Below, piece after piece: positions 14,501-22,139 of a stretch of DNA of 64,000 bases (the first letter of the stretch is position 1; every line of letters starts with the position of its first letter). The position numbers were made by a program, and so were the translations under genes. The notes beneath the pieces are model-generated. The model saw nothing but the letters and a program-made list of their open reading frames with translations. It was not told the origin of the DNA and searched no databases. The stretch lies in contig CAVSKL010000002.1 in the NCBI GenBank assembly GCA_963728475.1, positions 930,001 through 994,000 of the forward strand. The letters are read 5' to 3'. Origin of the DNA: CAVSKL01 sp963728475 [NCBI: Candidatus Eiseniibacteriota bacterium]. Its GTDB lineage: Bacteria > Eisenbacteria > RBG-16-71-46 > JABDJR01.

Positions 14501-14972
14501 GGTCCAGCCCCTCGGTCTCCTCCCCCGCGGTGAAGGGCGCCGGCGCCTCCTTCCGGCCGGGCCCGGGCGCCGCCTGTCCCCGCCGGCGCCGGTGCGGATC
14601 CTCCCGGAGGCGGTACACGCTCTCCAGCTTCAGGGGGAGCGCGCGGAAGGTCACGATCACGGTGCGGGCAACGCCGGTGGTGTCGGGCACCAGCAGGGTG
14701 AGGCAGCCGGCGTCGGCGTCGAGCGCGTACTCGGCCCCCCGCGCCAGCTCCCGTCCGTGCTCGGTCACCGTCACCGTGGAGGCGAGGAGGAACGAGCGCC
14801 CGGTGCACAGCATCCGCTCCCCCGGTGGGGCGAGGAGGGTGTCGGCGTAGACCGGGAGCGCCGCCGGGGCCGGCTCCGAGGCCTCGGAGCGCGGGGCAAG
14901 GAGGACGGCGAGCAGCAGGGCGGCGCGCCACCCCGCCGGAAGCGCCCGCGCGCGAGGGAGGGGAACGCGCAA
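11583..14972 (-). CDS. Very large outer-membrane/surface beta-rich protein, SprA-like candidate
   Basis: A 1129-aa protein with a signal peptide (cleavage around residues 30-33). The first 250 residues contain a conserved-looking block, TFGIELGNNRDLALRQSLDL, followed by TGKVGRDVSLLAILSDQNLP. A glycine-rich region at about 420-483 carries four related motifs (GPGRGDYQ, GAGDYQ, GAGKGDYQ, GAGQGDF). The remaining 600 residues alternate polar and aromatic positions with many Arg/Trp/Tyr, as in a long transmembrane barrel. I do not recognise a named family with certainty. A distant relation to SprA, the giant T9SS translocon, is inferred from the neighbours. The start is TTG, one base after the upstream stop, with a GAGG before it. 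Confidence 0.7.
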   Translation of the reverse strand: MRVPLPRARALPAGWRAALLLAVLLAPRSEASEPAPAALPVYADTLLAPPGERMLCTGRSFLLASTVTVTEHGRELARGAEYALDADAGCLTLLVPDTTGVARTVIVTFRALPLKLESVYRLREDPHRRRRGQAAPGPGRKEAPAPFTAGEETEGLDLSGSKTFGIELGNNRDLALRQSLDLRLTGKVGRDVSLLAILSDQNLPFQPQGNTAELSELDKVLVQIKSPKAEASLGDVDLSLDGFDFLQVDRRLEGFTGAATVGPTRSRGAVASAKGEFTSRQFFGVDGKQGPYRLTDRSDSTGIVVVGGSERIWLDGALLERGEERDYTIDYSTGELTFTSRRVITANSEITADYQVATSRYRRRVEYAEMDARALGSVGSVRAAFFREGDDVSNTLGGDLTAAEKAQLSALGDSAQVAGGTRYVGPGRGDYQLVVDPATGRDVFVYVEGAGDYQVAFVSVGAGKGDYQADPQYSGAVYRFVGAGQGDFVVRRDLPAPERRQLGDLRLDLGGERAGITAEGSFSSADANTLSPVDDGDNQGGAFLVRTRSRAIPVGGAVTVAPRLSWRRVGANFRSPARLNPAFFTRDWNLTGTEEVRDENEAEGGLDLVWGNRFRYGVDVGRLALADSFTAVRQRHSAAWTGNWVRAAGGWTSSRDRLNGADGSLDREDGSVLLKRWRIQPRLQASHEVRRRAGGAGERHRGWETAFLFPAERWPVQAEIGAGRDLDDSLSVGADWTPARDSRRAFGSVNGQVHGFDFSLRYEARRVSEEGGAAERRDLGRLDLRQQAVQGAWTAVATADIGTVGLRRRAKEIVPAPADSAGYFDRFGNYVGPGGGYDVQYGALGAEVLTGQVDLTTRFRWSPPGSGAGGPDWLHAFAWEGYLTLDENSLLPLVTPRYFLAPSSYLNRESTLDGRLSARQTLDLFPLHREAGFRLRQELSRSLSQNPEGPKLVELQGQDVYTATLRTTPAPGWDAELEGSYGTRRDEVDTGAGDPFVRATDLRSGTVRGGRRLRLAGGEGRLASEATLSGESGGGREAVGWVVRPEVQWSLPRVGRVDVRYRRTELVRRTGFIGFRGPGAPTLAAGWRLDVVAEARIKEGMTLTLAFDADQPQGLSPVREGRMEVRGSF

Positions 14973-14973
14973 C

Positions 14974-15912
14974 TCAGGGCCTCGCGCGGGCGGTCTCGAG
15001 GAGGCGGCCGGAGCAGCCGTCTCCCGCCCACACCGCGCGCCCGTGGGCGGCGAGCGCGGTGGTGGCGAAGGGGCGGCGGTCGCAGCCGGGGCCGCGGGGA
15101 AGCAGGAAGTCCTCCCCGGGGGCGAGGCCGGGGCCGTAGGCGCGCACGGTGTCGGCGAAGGAGACCAGGTAGGCGCCGTCCCCGGCCACCGCCACCCCTC
15201 GCGGGGGTTCGGACAGGGAGGCGGCGGCGGTGGCGCGGCCGAGGCCGTCCACCAATACCACGCGCTGATTTCCTTCGTCCGCGACCAGGAAAGGCGGCCG
15301 GTCCCCCACCGCCACCGCGCCCGGGCGGCGCCACGCTCCGGGTTCCGAGCCGGTCTGGCCCCAGCTTCCCAGGTACGACCAGCCGGGACCGAATACCAGG
15401 AGCCGGTCGCCGAGGCGGTCGGTGACCACCGCCTGCCCCGCGCGGTCCACCGCGAGGCCCGCGGGGTCCACCGGCCCCAGGTTCTGCGCCTCGGCCACCC
15501 GGTCCAGGTCCAGGGCCAGGCCCAGGTAGTTCCCGTGGAGGTCGTACTGCTGGATGCGGTGCCCGGGGCCGTCCAGCGCGTAGAAGGAGAGCCCGGGGGC
15601 GACGGCCAGCGCCGTCCACTCGGTGGGCCGGCGGTCGGGCGAGGCCAGCCGCTCCGGCGGCTCCTCGAACCCGCGCAGCAGGTAGAGCCGGTTCTGATGG
15701 GTCTCGGCCACCGCCACCGCCCCGTCCGGGAGGATCGCCGCCGCCGACGGATACCAGGGATCGGAAGGAAAGGCGGCCGGCCACCAGCGGGAGCCGGCGG
15801 GCGGCGGGGAGGGGACCGGGGAGGGGGGCGCGGGAAGGGCGGGAGGGTCCGCCGCGCCCGCGCAACCCAACGCCGCCAGCACCCACAGGACGCGCGCGGA
15901 GGCGCGGATCAT
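14974..15912 (-). CDS. Beta-propeller (NHL-like) lipoprotein
   Basis: A 312-aa putative lipoprotein: lipobox LAALGC puts the acylated cysteine at residue 17, followed by a Pro-rich linker. The body shows repeated propeller blades of NHL type, e.g. DPAGLAVDRAGQAVVTD and RPGAVAVGDRPPFLVADEGN, each ending in a hydrophobic-Asp/Glu turn. Such proteins usually mediate protein or ligand contacts rather than catalysis. ATG 15912 gives a good leader peptide although its ribosome site is weak, which suggests translation by re-initiation 17 bases after the upstream stop. Its position, directly before the large surface protein, suggests an accessory outer-membrane lipoprotein of that system. Confidence 0.72.
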   Translation of the reverse strand: MIRASARVLWVLAALGCAGAADPPALPAPPSPVPSPPPAGSRWWPAAFPSDPWYPSAAAILPDGAVAVAETHQNRLYLLRGFEEPPERLASPDRRPTEWTALAVAPGLSFYALDGPGHRIQQYDLHGNYLGLALDLDRVAEAQNLGPVDPAGLAVDRAGQAVVTDRLGDRLLVFGPGWSYLGSWGQTGSEPGAWRRPGAVAVGDRPPFLVADEGNQRVVLVDGLGRATAAASLSEPPRGVAVAGDGAYLVSFADTVRAYGPGLAPGEDFLLPRGPGCDRRPFATTALAAHGRAVWAGDGCSGRLLETARARP

Positions 15913-15928
15913 CCGCGAGCGCGCCCGG

Positions 15929-16729
15929 TCAGAACGAGCGATTGAGAACGAGTCGGCCGCCCGGGCCCTCGGGCCCGGCGCCATGCACGTCCCAGCTGAG
16001 GGCGGCGTGATCGCCATCGTCGGTGCTCCGCGACGCCAGGATGCCCACGTCGAGGATGGAGAGGAGGCGGTTGGCGACCAGGAGGCCGATCGTCAGGTTC
16101 GACCGGTGGAAGGCGTCCAGGCTCGACTTGCGCATGCCGTTGTAGCGGTCGAGTTCCTCCTGGCTTCCCCACTGCCAGGCGTTGCCGCCGGTGTAGGCGT
16201 TGTCCTGGAAGTACCGGTCCTGGGCGGCGCGATCGTTGGGATAGATGGCGCGGGCCTCGCGCCGCACCTGTTCGTTGGCGCTGAAGGGCCCGTCCGAGGA
16301 CTGGTAGTTCCCGATCACGCGATAGAAGTCGTCGTCGCTGCGCGGAGCCACCCCCGCGTTCAGCTCAGCGAACTCCTTGTAGATGCTCCGGCGGTGCGAC
16401 CCCTCGGCCCGGAACACCCCGAACGCGGTCCAGGCCGCGCCCTCGGCCACCAGGAACGCCGTGGCCCGCCCGGTGTGGCCCAGATAGTACTCGCCGAGCC
16501 CGGGGAGGATCATGGAGTAGAGCATGGCCAGCTTGGGGCTCCTGGCCCCGTCCGCGGCGTCCAGGGAGGCGGCGGGACCGGGGACCCCTTCGGCCTGGGC
16601 CAGCAGCCGGGCCGGGTCGTAGAGATGGCCGGGATAGAGAAGGGGCGCCGGGGATCCGGCCGCCGCCGCCCCCGGGAACGTCCCCACCGCCGCGGCCAGC
16701 ATCATCGCCGAAAGTATCCATCGCTTCAT
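15929..16729 (-). CDS. Small exported/membrane protein, paralogue of the preceding gene
   Basis: A 266-aa protein with a signal peptide (MKRWILSAMMLAAAVG...). Around residue 65 it has a PGLGEYYLGHTGRATAFLVAE hairpin-like membrane segment typical of small proteins with a PG.G..Y.G signature (DUF5683-like), then a charged stretch with many Tyr/Arg, and a hydrophobic region near 200-225 (SNLTIGLLVANRLLSILDV). I chose ATG 16729 because AGAGGGAGAG precedes it. An alternative ATG at 16759 overlaps the upstream stop (TGATG) but spoils the leader. It is clearly similar in layout to the gene just upstream, so the pair arose by duplication. Function unknown; in context, an envelope component of the secretion locus. 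Confidence 0.68.
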   Translation of the reverse strand: MKRWILSAMMLAAAVGTFPGAAAAGSPAPLLYPGHLYDPARLLAQAEGVPGPAASLDAADGARSPKLAMLYSMILPGLGEYYLGHTGRATAFLVAEGAAWTAFGVFRAEGSHRRSIYKEFAELNAGVAPRSDDDFYRVIGNYQSSDGPFSANEQVRREARAIYPNDRAAQDRYFQDNAYTGGNAWQWGSQEELDRYNGMRKSSLDAFHRSNLTIGLLVANRLLSILDVGILASRSTDDGDHAALSWDVHGAGPEGPGGRLVLNRSF

Positions 16730-16758
16730 CGCCGGGCTCTCCCTCTTGATCGCTTCCA

Positions 16759-17601
16759 TCAGAAACCGTGACGGACGGACAGGTTCATGGCCAGGTCCCC
16801 CCGTCCGGCGGGGGTCACCCCCAGGTTCCACCCGAATCCCCGCGCCGCCCTGCGCCGGTCCGCGGCGCTCTTGGCCGCGTCCACCGCGCTCACCAGGTGG
16901 TTGAGGAACACCACCGTCACCGCCACCCGCGCGGAGCGGAACAGGGCGTCGGCATCGCCGCGCATGTTCTGGTAGCTCGAACGGTCGGCCTGGGTGTCCC
17001 ACCCGCAGGCATAGGCGTCCAGGCGGCCGATGCTGTCGTAGTAATCGTCGCGCGAGTCGGCGAGCTGCCGCTCAAGGTCCTGTTGCTCGCGCTCGAAGTC
17101 CACCGGTCCCAGGCCGTCTCCGCACTCGGCGACGGACTGGTAACGCTCCCAGTCCCAGTGCCGGTCCGCGTACCGCTTGTAGTCGCGCTCGGACTGGTTC
17201 CCGGCGTCGCGGAGCGAGACCTCGGAAAACCACGCCGCGGCCTCGGCCCCCAGGTACACCCACCCCCGGCGCTGTCCGAGGAGGAGCTGCCCCGAACCGG
17301 GAACCACCGCCGAGAACAGTCCGGCCAGGAACGGGCTGGGGGTGCGCGCGCCGCCGTCGCCCGCCCCCGCGCTCCCGTCGGGCCCCCACCGAGGCCCCGC
17401 CGGGGCCTCGGCGGACATCCCCGGACGGCCGAGTCCGTCCGCGAGCTGCGAATAGATCCCCGCCGCCGAGCTCCCCCCGGAAATGAAAGCCGGGGCGGCG
17501 CCCGCCGCCGCCGCCCACGCGAGCGCGGCCAGCGCGGCCCCGCCCATCACCACCGCATACCCCCCGGCGGCGCTCCGGTTTCCGGACCCGCGCCCGGTCA
17601 T
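16759..17601 (-). CDS. Small exported/membrane protein of the same family
   Basis: A 280-aa protein with an N-terminal hydrophobic export signal (about residues 15-36). It has the same core as its downstream neighbour: SAVVPGSGQLLLGQRRGWVY followed by a membrane segment, a Tyr/Arg/Asp-rich section, a Cys-containing region (YQSVAECGDGLG, YACGWDTQ), and VTVVFLNHLVSAVDAAKSA matching the neighbour's late hydrophobic region. The start is fixed by an ATGA overlap with the metalloprotease stop. No enzymatic motif is visible. The duplicated pair sits between secreted protease and surface proteins, so a scaffolding role at the outer membrane is plausible but unproven. Confidence 0.68.
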   Translation of the reverse strand: MTGRGSGNRSAAGGYAVVMGGAALAALAWAAAAGAAPAFISGGSSAAGIYSQLADGLGRPGMSAEAPAGPRWGPDGSAGAGDGGARTPSPFLAGLFSAVVPGSGQLLLGQRRGWVYLGAEAAAWFSEVSLRDAGNQSERDYKRYADRHWDWERYQSVAECGDGLGPVDFEREQQDLERQLADSRDDYYDSIGRLDAYACGWDTQADRSSYQNMRGDADALFRSARVAVTVVFLNHLVSAVDAAKSAADRRRAARGFGWNLGVTPAGRGDLAMNLSVRHGF

Positions 17602-20600
17602 CGCATCACCGCGATCTTCTTCATGTCCACGCCCCCTCCGGGGCCGCCGCTCCGCTCCAGGCGGCAGAAATAGAGTCCGGGGGCGACCCCGTCCAGGTCC
17701 CACCGGACCGCGTTCTCGCCGGGGTGGTACCCCCCCCGGGTGTCGAGCCGGGCGCCGGTGATCTCGCGTCCGGCCAGATCGTAGAGCGACAGCTTGGCGT
17801 TCTCCCCGGTGTCGAGGAGGAAGCGGATCTCCACCGCGTCCCGGGCCGGATTGGGAAACACGATGAGGCGGTCGGCGCCCAGGTCGGGAGCGCCGGCCAT
17901 GGCCGGCTGGAAGCCGGGAAGATCCTGATACCCGGTGCCGGACGGATCGCCGCCGGGATAGCGCCAGTCGCCGCCGGCGGCCGCCGGGCCGGGAAGCCGG
18001 AGCGCCGGAAGCGCCGCGTTCCCCGCCGCCGCCACCCAGCTCAGGCGGCCGTCCCCGTCCAGGCCGGAGAGCCAGGCCGCATGCACGTCGTATCCGCCCA
18101 CCGCCCGCGGGTAGGTGGGGAGCGCGCGTCCGCGCCCGTCCAGGCCCTGGAACCGGCCGTACCCGTCCAGGACCAGCACGTCCAGTCGGCCGTCCCCGTC
18201 CAGGTCGGCGAGCTTGAAGTCGCGGGGCGGAGCCGCCACCTGCCGGGGCCACCCCAGGGCGGAGCTGCCGTCGCGGTTCCACACCGCCACCAGCCCGCTG
18301 TCGGTGACGGCGGCGATCTCCAGGTCTCCGTCCCCGTCCAGGTCGCCGAGGGCCGGGGGGAGGGTCGCGGTCCCGGAACCGGTGGGTAGCGCCCACCGGG
18401 CCTCGACCCGCCCATCGGGAGCCACCACCGCGACCGAGTCCCGGGTGAAGGCGACCACGCGGGGAAGGCCGGTGGCCGTCCCGGGCTCCCCCTGCCGGTC
18501 CAGGAACCGGCCGGCCACAAGATGGATGGGGTCCCCGGACAGGGTCGCCCCCGCCCGCTCGATGGGATCGGGGGACGCGCCGTTCTCGGGATAGAACTCG
18601 ACCCGCCCGCCCTCATAGGCGAGCGCGAAGACCGCGGCCTCGAGCCCGCTCCCCCGGGGGAGCACCACCGGCGGCGCGGTGGGATTCCGGCCGGCGGCGG
18701 CGGCGGACCGGAAGGAAAGCACCCGGTCCCCGTTGCCCACCACCGCGAAGAGGCCCCCGGCCCCCCCGTAGAGCAGCCGGCCGGCCCCGGAGCCGGTGTC
18801 GAGCACGGGCGCGGTCAGCGCGGGGTCGTCGATCCGGCCGGTCAGGAGCTGGGTGCCGGCGGCGTCCCAGAGCAACGGCCGCCCTCCCGCCACCGCGGCG
18901 ATCACCGTGCGCGCCGCGCCTCCCTCGGTCAGGGCGTAGGCGTCCGAGACCGCCAGGCCCGGGTCCAGACGGTCCACCGAGAGGGCGAACCGGGAGTCCC
19001 CGGTGGAGGCGGACGGGCCGTCGTAGGGGATGCCGTCGCCGCGCAGCGCCAGGAGCCCGAACCGGTGACGGGCCTCCCCGGTCACCTTGATGTCGGCGCC
19101 GTAGAGCACCTCGGGCTTGCCGTCGCCGTCCAGGTCGGCCACCGCCACGCCCCCCACCTGGGTGGAGACCTGGGCGTCGCTACGGAGGAATCTGGGCCAG
19201 CCGTTCCGGGCCAGAGGGCGGTCCACGGACACCGCCATGAACCGCGCGGGGTCCGAGTCCACGTGGACGGCGATCCCGGTCCAGGCGCCGTCGTCGGCCG
19301 CGCTGGACGGAACGGTGTCGGGGCCGAGAAGCGGATTGTTGGAGAGGGAGAACGCGTCCTCGGGGACGCCCAGATTGAAGCGCCCTTCGTCCCACACCCC
19401 GTCCGCCTCCACCACCGAGATCGCGCGGAAACCGACGCCGAGATTGAAATTGCCCGGACAGCCGTCGCCGAAATCGACGCCGGCGAGGGCGGCGTTCACC
19501 AGAAGGTCGTCGATGTGCCAGATGAGGACGCCCCCTCCGGGGAGCACCGCATCGTACTCGTCCCGGCCTCCCTGGCCGGGGAGATCGGGGTCGTCCACCG
19601 GTCCCATGAACACGCCGGTGGTGGAGTCCTGCTGCACGTAGGGAAAGCCGTTTCCGTCCAGGTCCAGGGCCCGGTTCTCCACGAAGAAGTGCTGGGAGTC
19701 GTCCAGGTCCACCACCGGGAAGGCGGGGTTCACCTCGGTCGCCTCCAGGTTCCCGGCCCAGTGCTCCTCGGTGAGGATGGGGGCCATGGCCCGGGGAAAG
19801 AGCTGGAGCTTGCACCAGGGGTCGAAGCTGGTCGGGAAGATCCCCCTCGCCTCCACCTCGGTGGTGTCGCCGCCGGAGTAGTCGACCACGATGGCGGGGA
19901 TATTCTCGCCGCTGTCCATGAGGGTCCAGTAGCCGATCTGGGGAACGCCGTTGCAGATGTTGTAGAGGTCGGGAAGCCCCAGCACGTGGCCGAACTCGTG
20001 GGCGAACACGCCGTTCAGGGCCCCGAACTCGCCGTCCTGGACCGCGGTCTCGGGCAGGACCAGCACCCGCCCCACCCGGGCGCCCCCCGAGAGCTCGATC
20101 GAGTCGCCCAGGGACAGGGTGAAGGTGGGGATGTCGCCGGGGCTGTCGCGGTTCACGTCGCTCTGGAAGTCGGGCCCGGCGTGGGCCAGCACGAACGCGC
20201 CGAAGGCGCTGAAATCGATGTCCCCGGAGGCGTCGGCGGCGTGGAGGGCGTCGGTGATGAGACCGGTGGCGTTCCGCACGATCTCCGAGGATTGCGCCAC
20301 CTCCCACGGGCCGTAGTCGGCGGTGTCGCGCAGGTGGTACGCGCCGTCGGGCCCGGGCGGAAAGACGGTGGGGACGATCACCAGCGAACCGTAGGACTGC
20401 ACGTCGTAGAACCGGGCCAGGGCGCGGCCGTGGGCCTCGAAATAGGCCCGGTCGTGGGGCGGCGGGTCGACCGGTCCGCCGGCCCCGGTTCGCAGATCGA
20501 ACCGGCCGTCGCCGGTGGTGCTGTCCCCCTTGGAATCCTGGAGGAAGTCCACCCTGATGATGGCCACCCGCAGGGTCTCGGGAGGCGCGGCGCTCGCGGC

Positions 20601-20906
20601 CGCGGCCAGACCCTCCTGCAGCAGGGCCTTCACCGGTCGGAGCGCGGGACGAACCGCGCCGGGAGCGTAGAGGTCGTCGGGGAAGGGCCGCTCCGCCGCC
20701 CGTACCCGGGCCGCCTCGCGGGCGAACTCCGTCCGGCCGGCGGCGGTCAGGGGCCGGAGAGCCCCCGCCGGAACCCGGGCTGTCGCTCCGCTCCCCCGGG
20801 CCACCACGATGCGCGGCAGGTCCTTCCCGGCCGAGGCTCCGGCCGGGATGGAGATCCCCACCAGAGCCGCCGCCAGGAGTGCCCGGGAACGAAGCCTCTC
20901 AATCAA
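17598..20906 (-). CDS. Secreted M6-family metalloprotease with FG-GAP repeats and C-terminal sorting domain
   Basis: A 1102-aa secreted protease. In order: signal peptide (1-27), propeptide-like region, M6 (immune inhibitor A-like) catalytic domain with the zinc site HEFGHVLGLPDLYN (His303, Glu304, His307, Asp313) and Met-turn-like WTLMDSGEN, then calcium-binding VCBS/FG-GAP repeats (VADLDGDGKPEVL, LGDLDGDGDLEIA, LADLDGDGRLDVL). The last 85 residues form a FlgD-like/T9SS type A sorting domain beginning VFPNPARDAVEIRF. It is probably exported through the envelope system encoded around it. The start is TTG, overlapping the porV end by eight bases; its ribosome site is weak. Confidence 0.9.
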   Translation of the reverse strand: MIERLRSRALLAAALVGISIPAGASAGKDLPRIVVARGSGATARVPAGALRPLTAAGRTEFAREAARVRAAERPFPDDLYAPGAVRPALRPVKALLQEGLAAAASAAPPETLRVAIIRVDFLQDSKGDSTTGDGRFDLRTGAGGPVDPPPHDRAYFEAHGRALARFYDVQSYGSLVIVPTVFPPGPDGAYHLRDTADYGPWEVAQSSEIVRNATGLITDALHAADASGDIDFSAFGAFVLAHAGPDFQSDVNRDSPGDIPTFTLSLGDSIELSGGARVGRVLVLPETAVQDGEFGALNGVFAHEFGHVLGLPDLYNICNGVPQIGYWTLMDSGENIPAIVVDYSGGDTTEVEARGIFPTSFDPWCKLQLFPRAMAPILTEEHWAGNLEATEVNPAFPVVDLDDSQHFFVENRALDLDGNGFPYVQQDSTTGVFMGPVDDPDLPGQGGRDEYDAVLPGGGVLIWHIDDLLVNAALAGVDFGDGCPGNFNLGVGFRAISVVEADGVWDEGRFNLGVPEDAFSLSNNPLLGPDTVPSSAADDGAWTGIAVHVDSDPARFMAVSVDRPLARNGWPRFLRSDAQVSTQVGGVAVADLDGDGKPEVLYGADIKVTGEARHRFGLLALRGDGIPYDGPSASTGDSRFALSVDRLDPGLAVSDAYALTEGGAARTVIAAVAGGRPLLWDAAGTQLLTGRIDDPALTAPVLDTGSGAGRLLYGGAGGLFAVVGNGDRVLSFRSAAAAGRNPTAPPVVLPRGSGLEAAVFALAYEGGRVEFYPENGASPDPIERAGATLSGDPIHLVAGRFLDRQGEPGTATGLPRVVAFTRDSVAVVAPDGRVEARWALPTGSGTATLPPALGDLDGDGDLEIAAVTDSGLVAVWNRDGSSALGWPRQVAAPPRDFKLADLDGDGRLDVLVLDGYGRFQGLDGRGRALPTYPRAVGGYDVHAAWLSGLDGDGRLSWVAAAGNAALPALRLPGPAAAGGDWRYPGGDPSGTGYQDLPGFQPAMAGAPDLGADRLIVFPNPARDAVEIRFLLDTGENAKLSLYDLAGREITGARLDTRGGYHPGENAVRWDLDGVAPGLYFCRLERSGGPGGGVDMKKIAVMR

Positions 20907-21960
20907 AGCTGGCCACGAGCGAGATCTTCGACACCCGGTCCAGTTCCTTGTACTGGGGAATCGAGGCGAAGTCGAGGCCGAACTTCTCCAGGTGGAAGCC
21001 GGCGCCGAACGTCATCCCCTTGATCTTGCCCGGATCGTCGTAGATGTAACCGAGCCGTCCGAACACCAGGTCCATGACCCCCACCTCGACACCGCCGGAG
21101 AGCAGCACTTCGTTCCGCTCGAAGTAGGAGAGGCCGGCCTTGACCGAGTCGGGGATGGAGGTGAAGACCAGGCTCTTCTCCACCGACATGCCGGCGAGCA
21201 GCGAGTACGCGTTGGGAACCCGGCCGCCGAAGGAGACCCCGACCTTGAGGTTCCGGGGAAGCGGGTCCGCCTGCTTGTTCTGGACCAGGGAGATGGCCGG
21301 CCCGAGGTTAGCCACCGTCACCCCGAAGCCCGCGTTGACCGTGCCCGCCCCCGCGCCGAGCAGGTTGTCGACGGGGCGCTCGACCTTGTACAGGCCTCCC
21401 GCGTCCACCGCGAAGGTGGTGCCGGAGCCGCTGCTGGGACCGGCGAACTCCGCCGGGGCCAGGCTCACGTGGAGCAGCTTGAGGTTGAAGCCCACCCCCA
21501 GGTTGGGGAGCACGCGGGTGCCGAGCGCCAGCGACGGGGAGAATTCATAGGAGGAGAACTCCCCCACCGGGTCCGGGGAGTTGGGGTTGGTGGCGAAGCT
21601 CTTGCCGTAGCTCAGATAGGTGAAGGTCCCGGCCACCCCGCCCCAGCCCTTCACGTACTTGCTGACCCCCAGGTACTCGAAGTAGACGTCGTCGGCCAGG
21701 CCGGGAACGAGCTTGGCGTGCATGAGCCCCGCGTTCCAGTTCTGCATGAACGCCAGGCCGGCCGGGTTCCACCAGGGGGCGAAGGCATCGTCGGCCACCG
21801 CGTTGAAGAACCGGCCCATGCCCTCGGCCCGGGCACCCGGCGGGATCTGGAGCGAGGCGCCGCCGGCATTGCTGGCGGCGAGCGCGAGGCCGGGGGAAAA
21901 GACGAAGAGCAGGGCGGTCGCCAAAGCCACGGGGCGCGCGGCGCGCAAGCAACGCTTCAT
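20899..21960 (-). CDS. porV: PorV/PorQ-family outer membrane protein
   Basis: A 353-aa beta-barrel of the PorV/UPF0164 family. After a signal peptide (1-28) comes the family hallmark: GGASLQIPPGARAEGMGRF then NAVADDAFAPWWNPAGLAF. The rest alternates in the way of barrel strands (e.g. LGVGFNLKLLHVSLAP). In Bacteroidota, PorV is the shuttle that receives cargo proteins from the T9SS translocon and hands them to the PorU sortase. Here it follows a C25-family PorU-like gene, the same neighbourhood as in those bacteria. AGGAGA precedes the ATG. It heads a chain of overlapping genes with its own promoter upstream. Confidence 0.88.
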   Translation of the reverse strand: MKRCLRAARPVALATALLFVFSPGLALAASNAGGASLQIPPGARAEGMGRFFNAVADDAFAPWWNPAGLAFMQNWNAGLMHAKLVPGLADDVYFEYLGVSKYVKGWGGVAGTFTYLSYGKSFATNPNSPDPVGEFSSYEFSPSLALGTRVLPNLGVGFNLKLLHVSLAPAEFAGPSSGSGTTFAVDAGGLYKVERPVDNLLGAGAGTVNAGFGVTVANLGPAISLVQNKQADPLPRNLKVGVSFGGRVPNAYSLLAGMSVEKSLVFTSIPDSVKAGLSYFERNEVLLSGGVEVGVMDLVFGRLGYIYDDPGKIKGMTFGAGFHLEKFGLDFASIPQYKELDRVSKISLVASFD

Positions 21961-22106
21961 GTCGGTAGTCTCCTGGGGCGCGATGGGTGGGCCGGAAACC
22001 GATGTGTACGCGTGGGCGGGGCCCCCGGCCGCCGGCCGGCTGCACTAGGCTTGAACCCCGGCCCCTCCCCTCGGTTCCCGAAACTCCCGGCCGGTTCGAG
22101 CGAAAA

Positions 22107-22136
22107 ATACTAGCAGGATGTTGAGGCCGGAGTCAA
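22107..22136 (-). promoter_or_regulatory. Promoter for the porV operon
   Basis: TTGACT (22136-22131), 18-base spacer, TAGTAT (22112-22107) preceded by TGC, an extended -10. It starts immediately after the porU-like stop codon and leaves an untranslated leader of roughly 140 bases before porV. This means the seven-gene chain can be expressed independently of the upstream gene. Confidence 0.65.
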
Positions 22137-22139
22137 AGC

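Noticed and set aside
12189-15425. A 1078-aa open frame opposite the large surface protein and lipoprotein genes
   Set aside because: It spans two real minus-strand genes and has no family signature or ribosome site.
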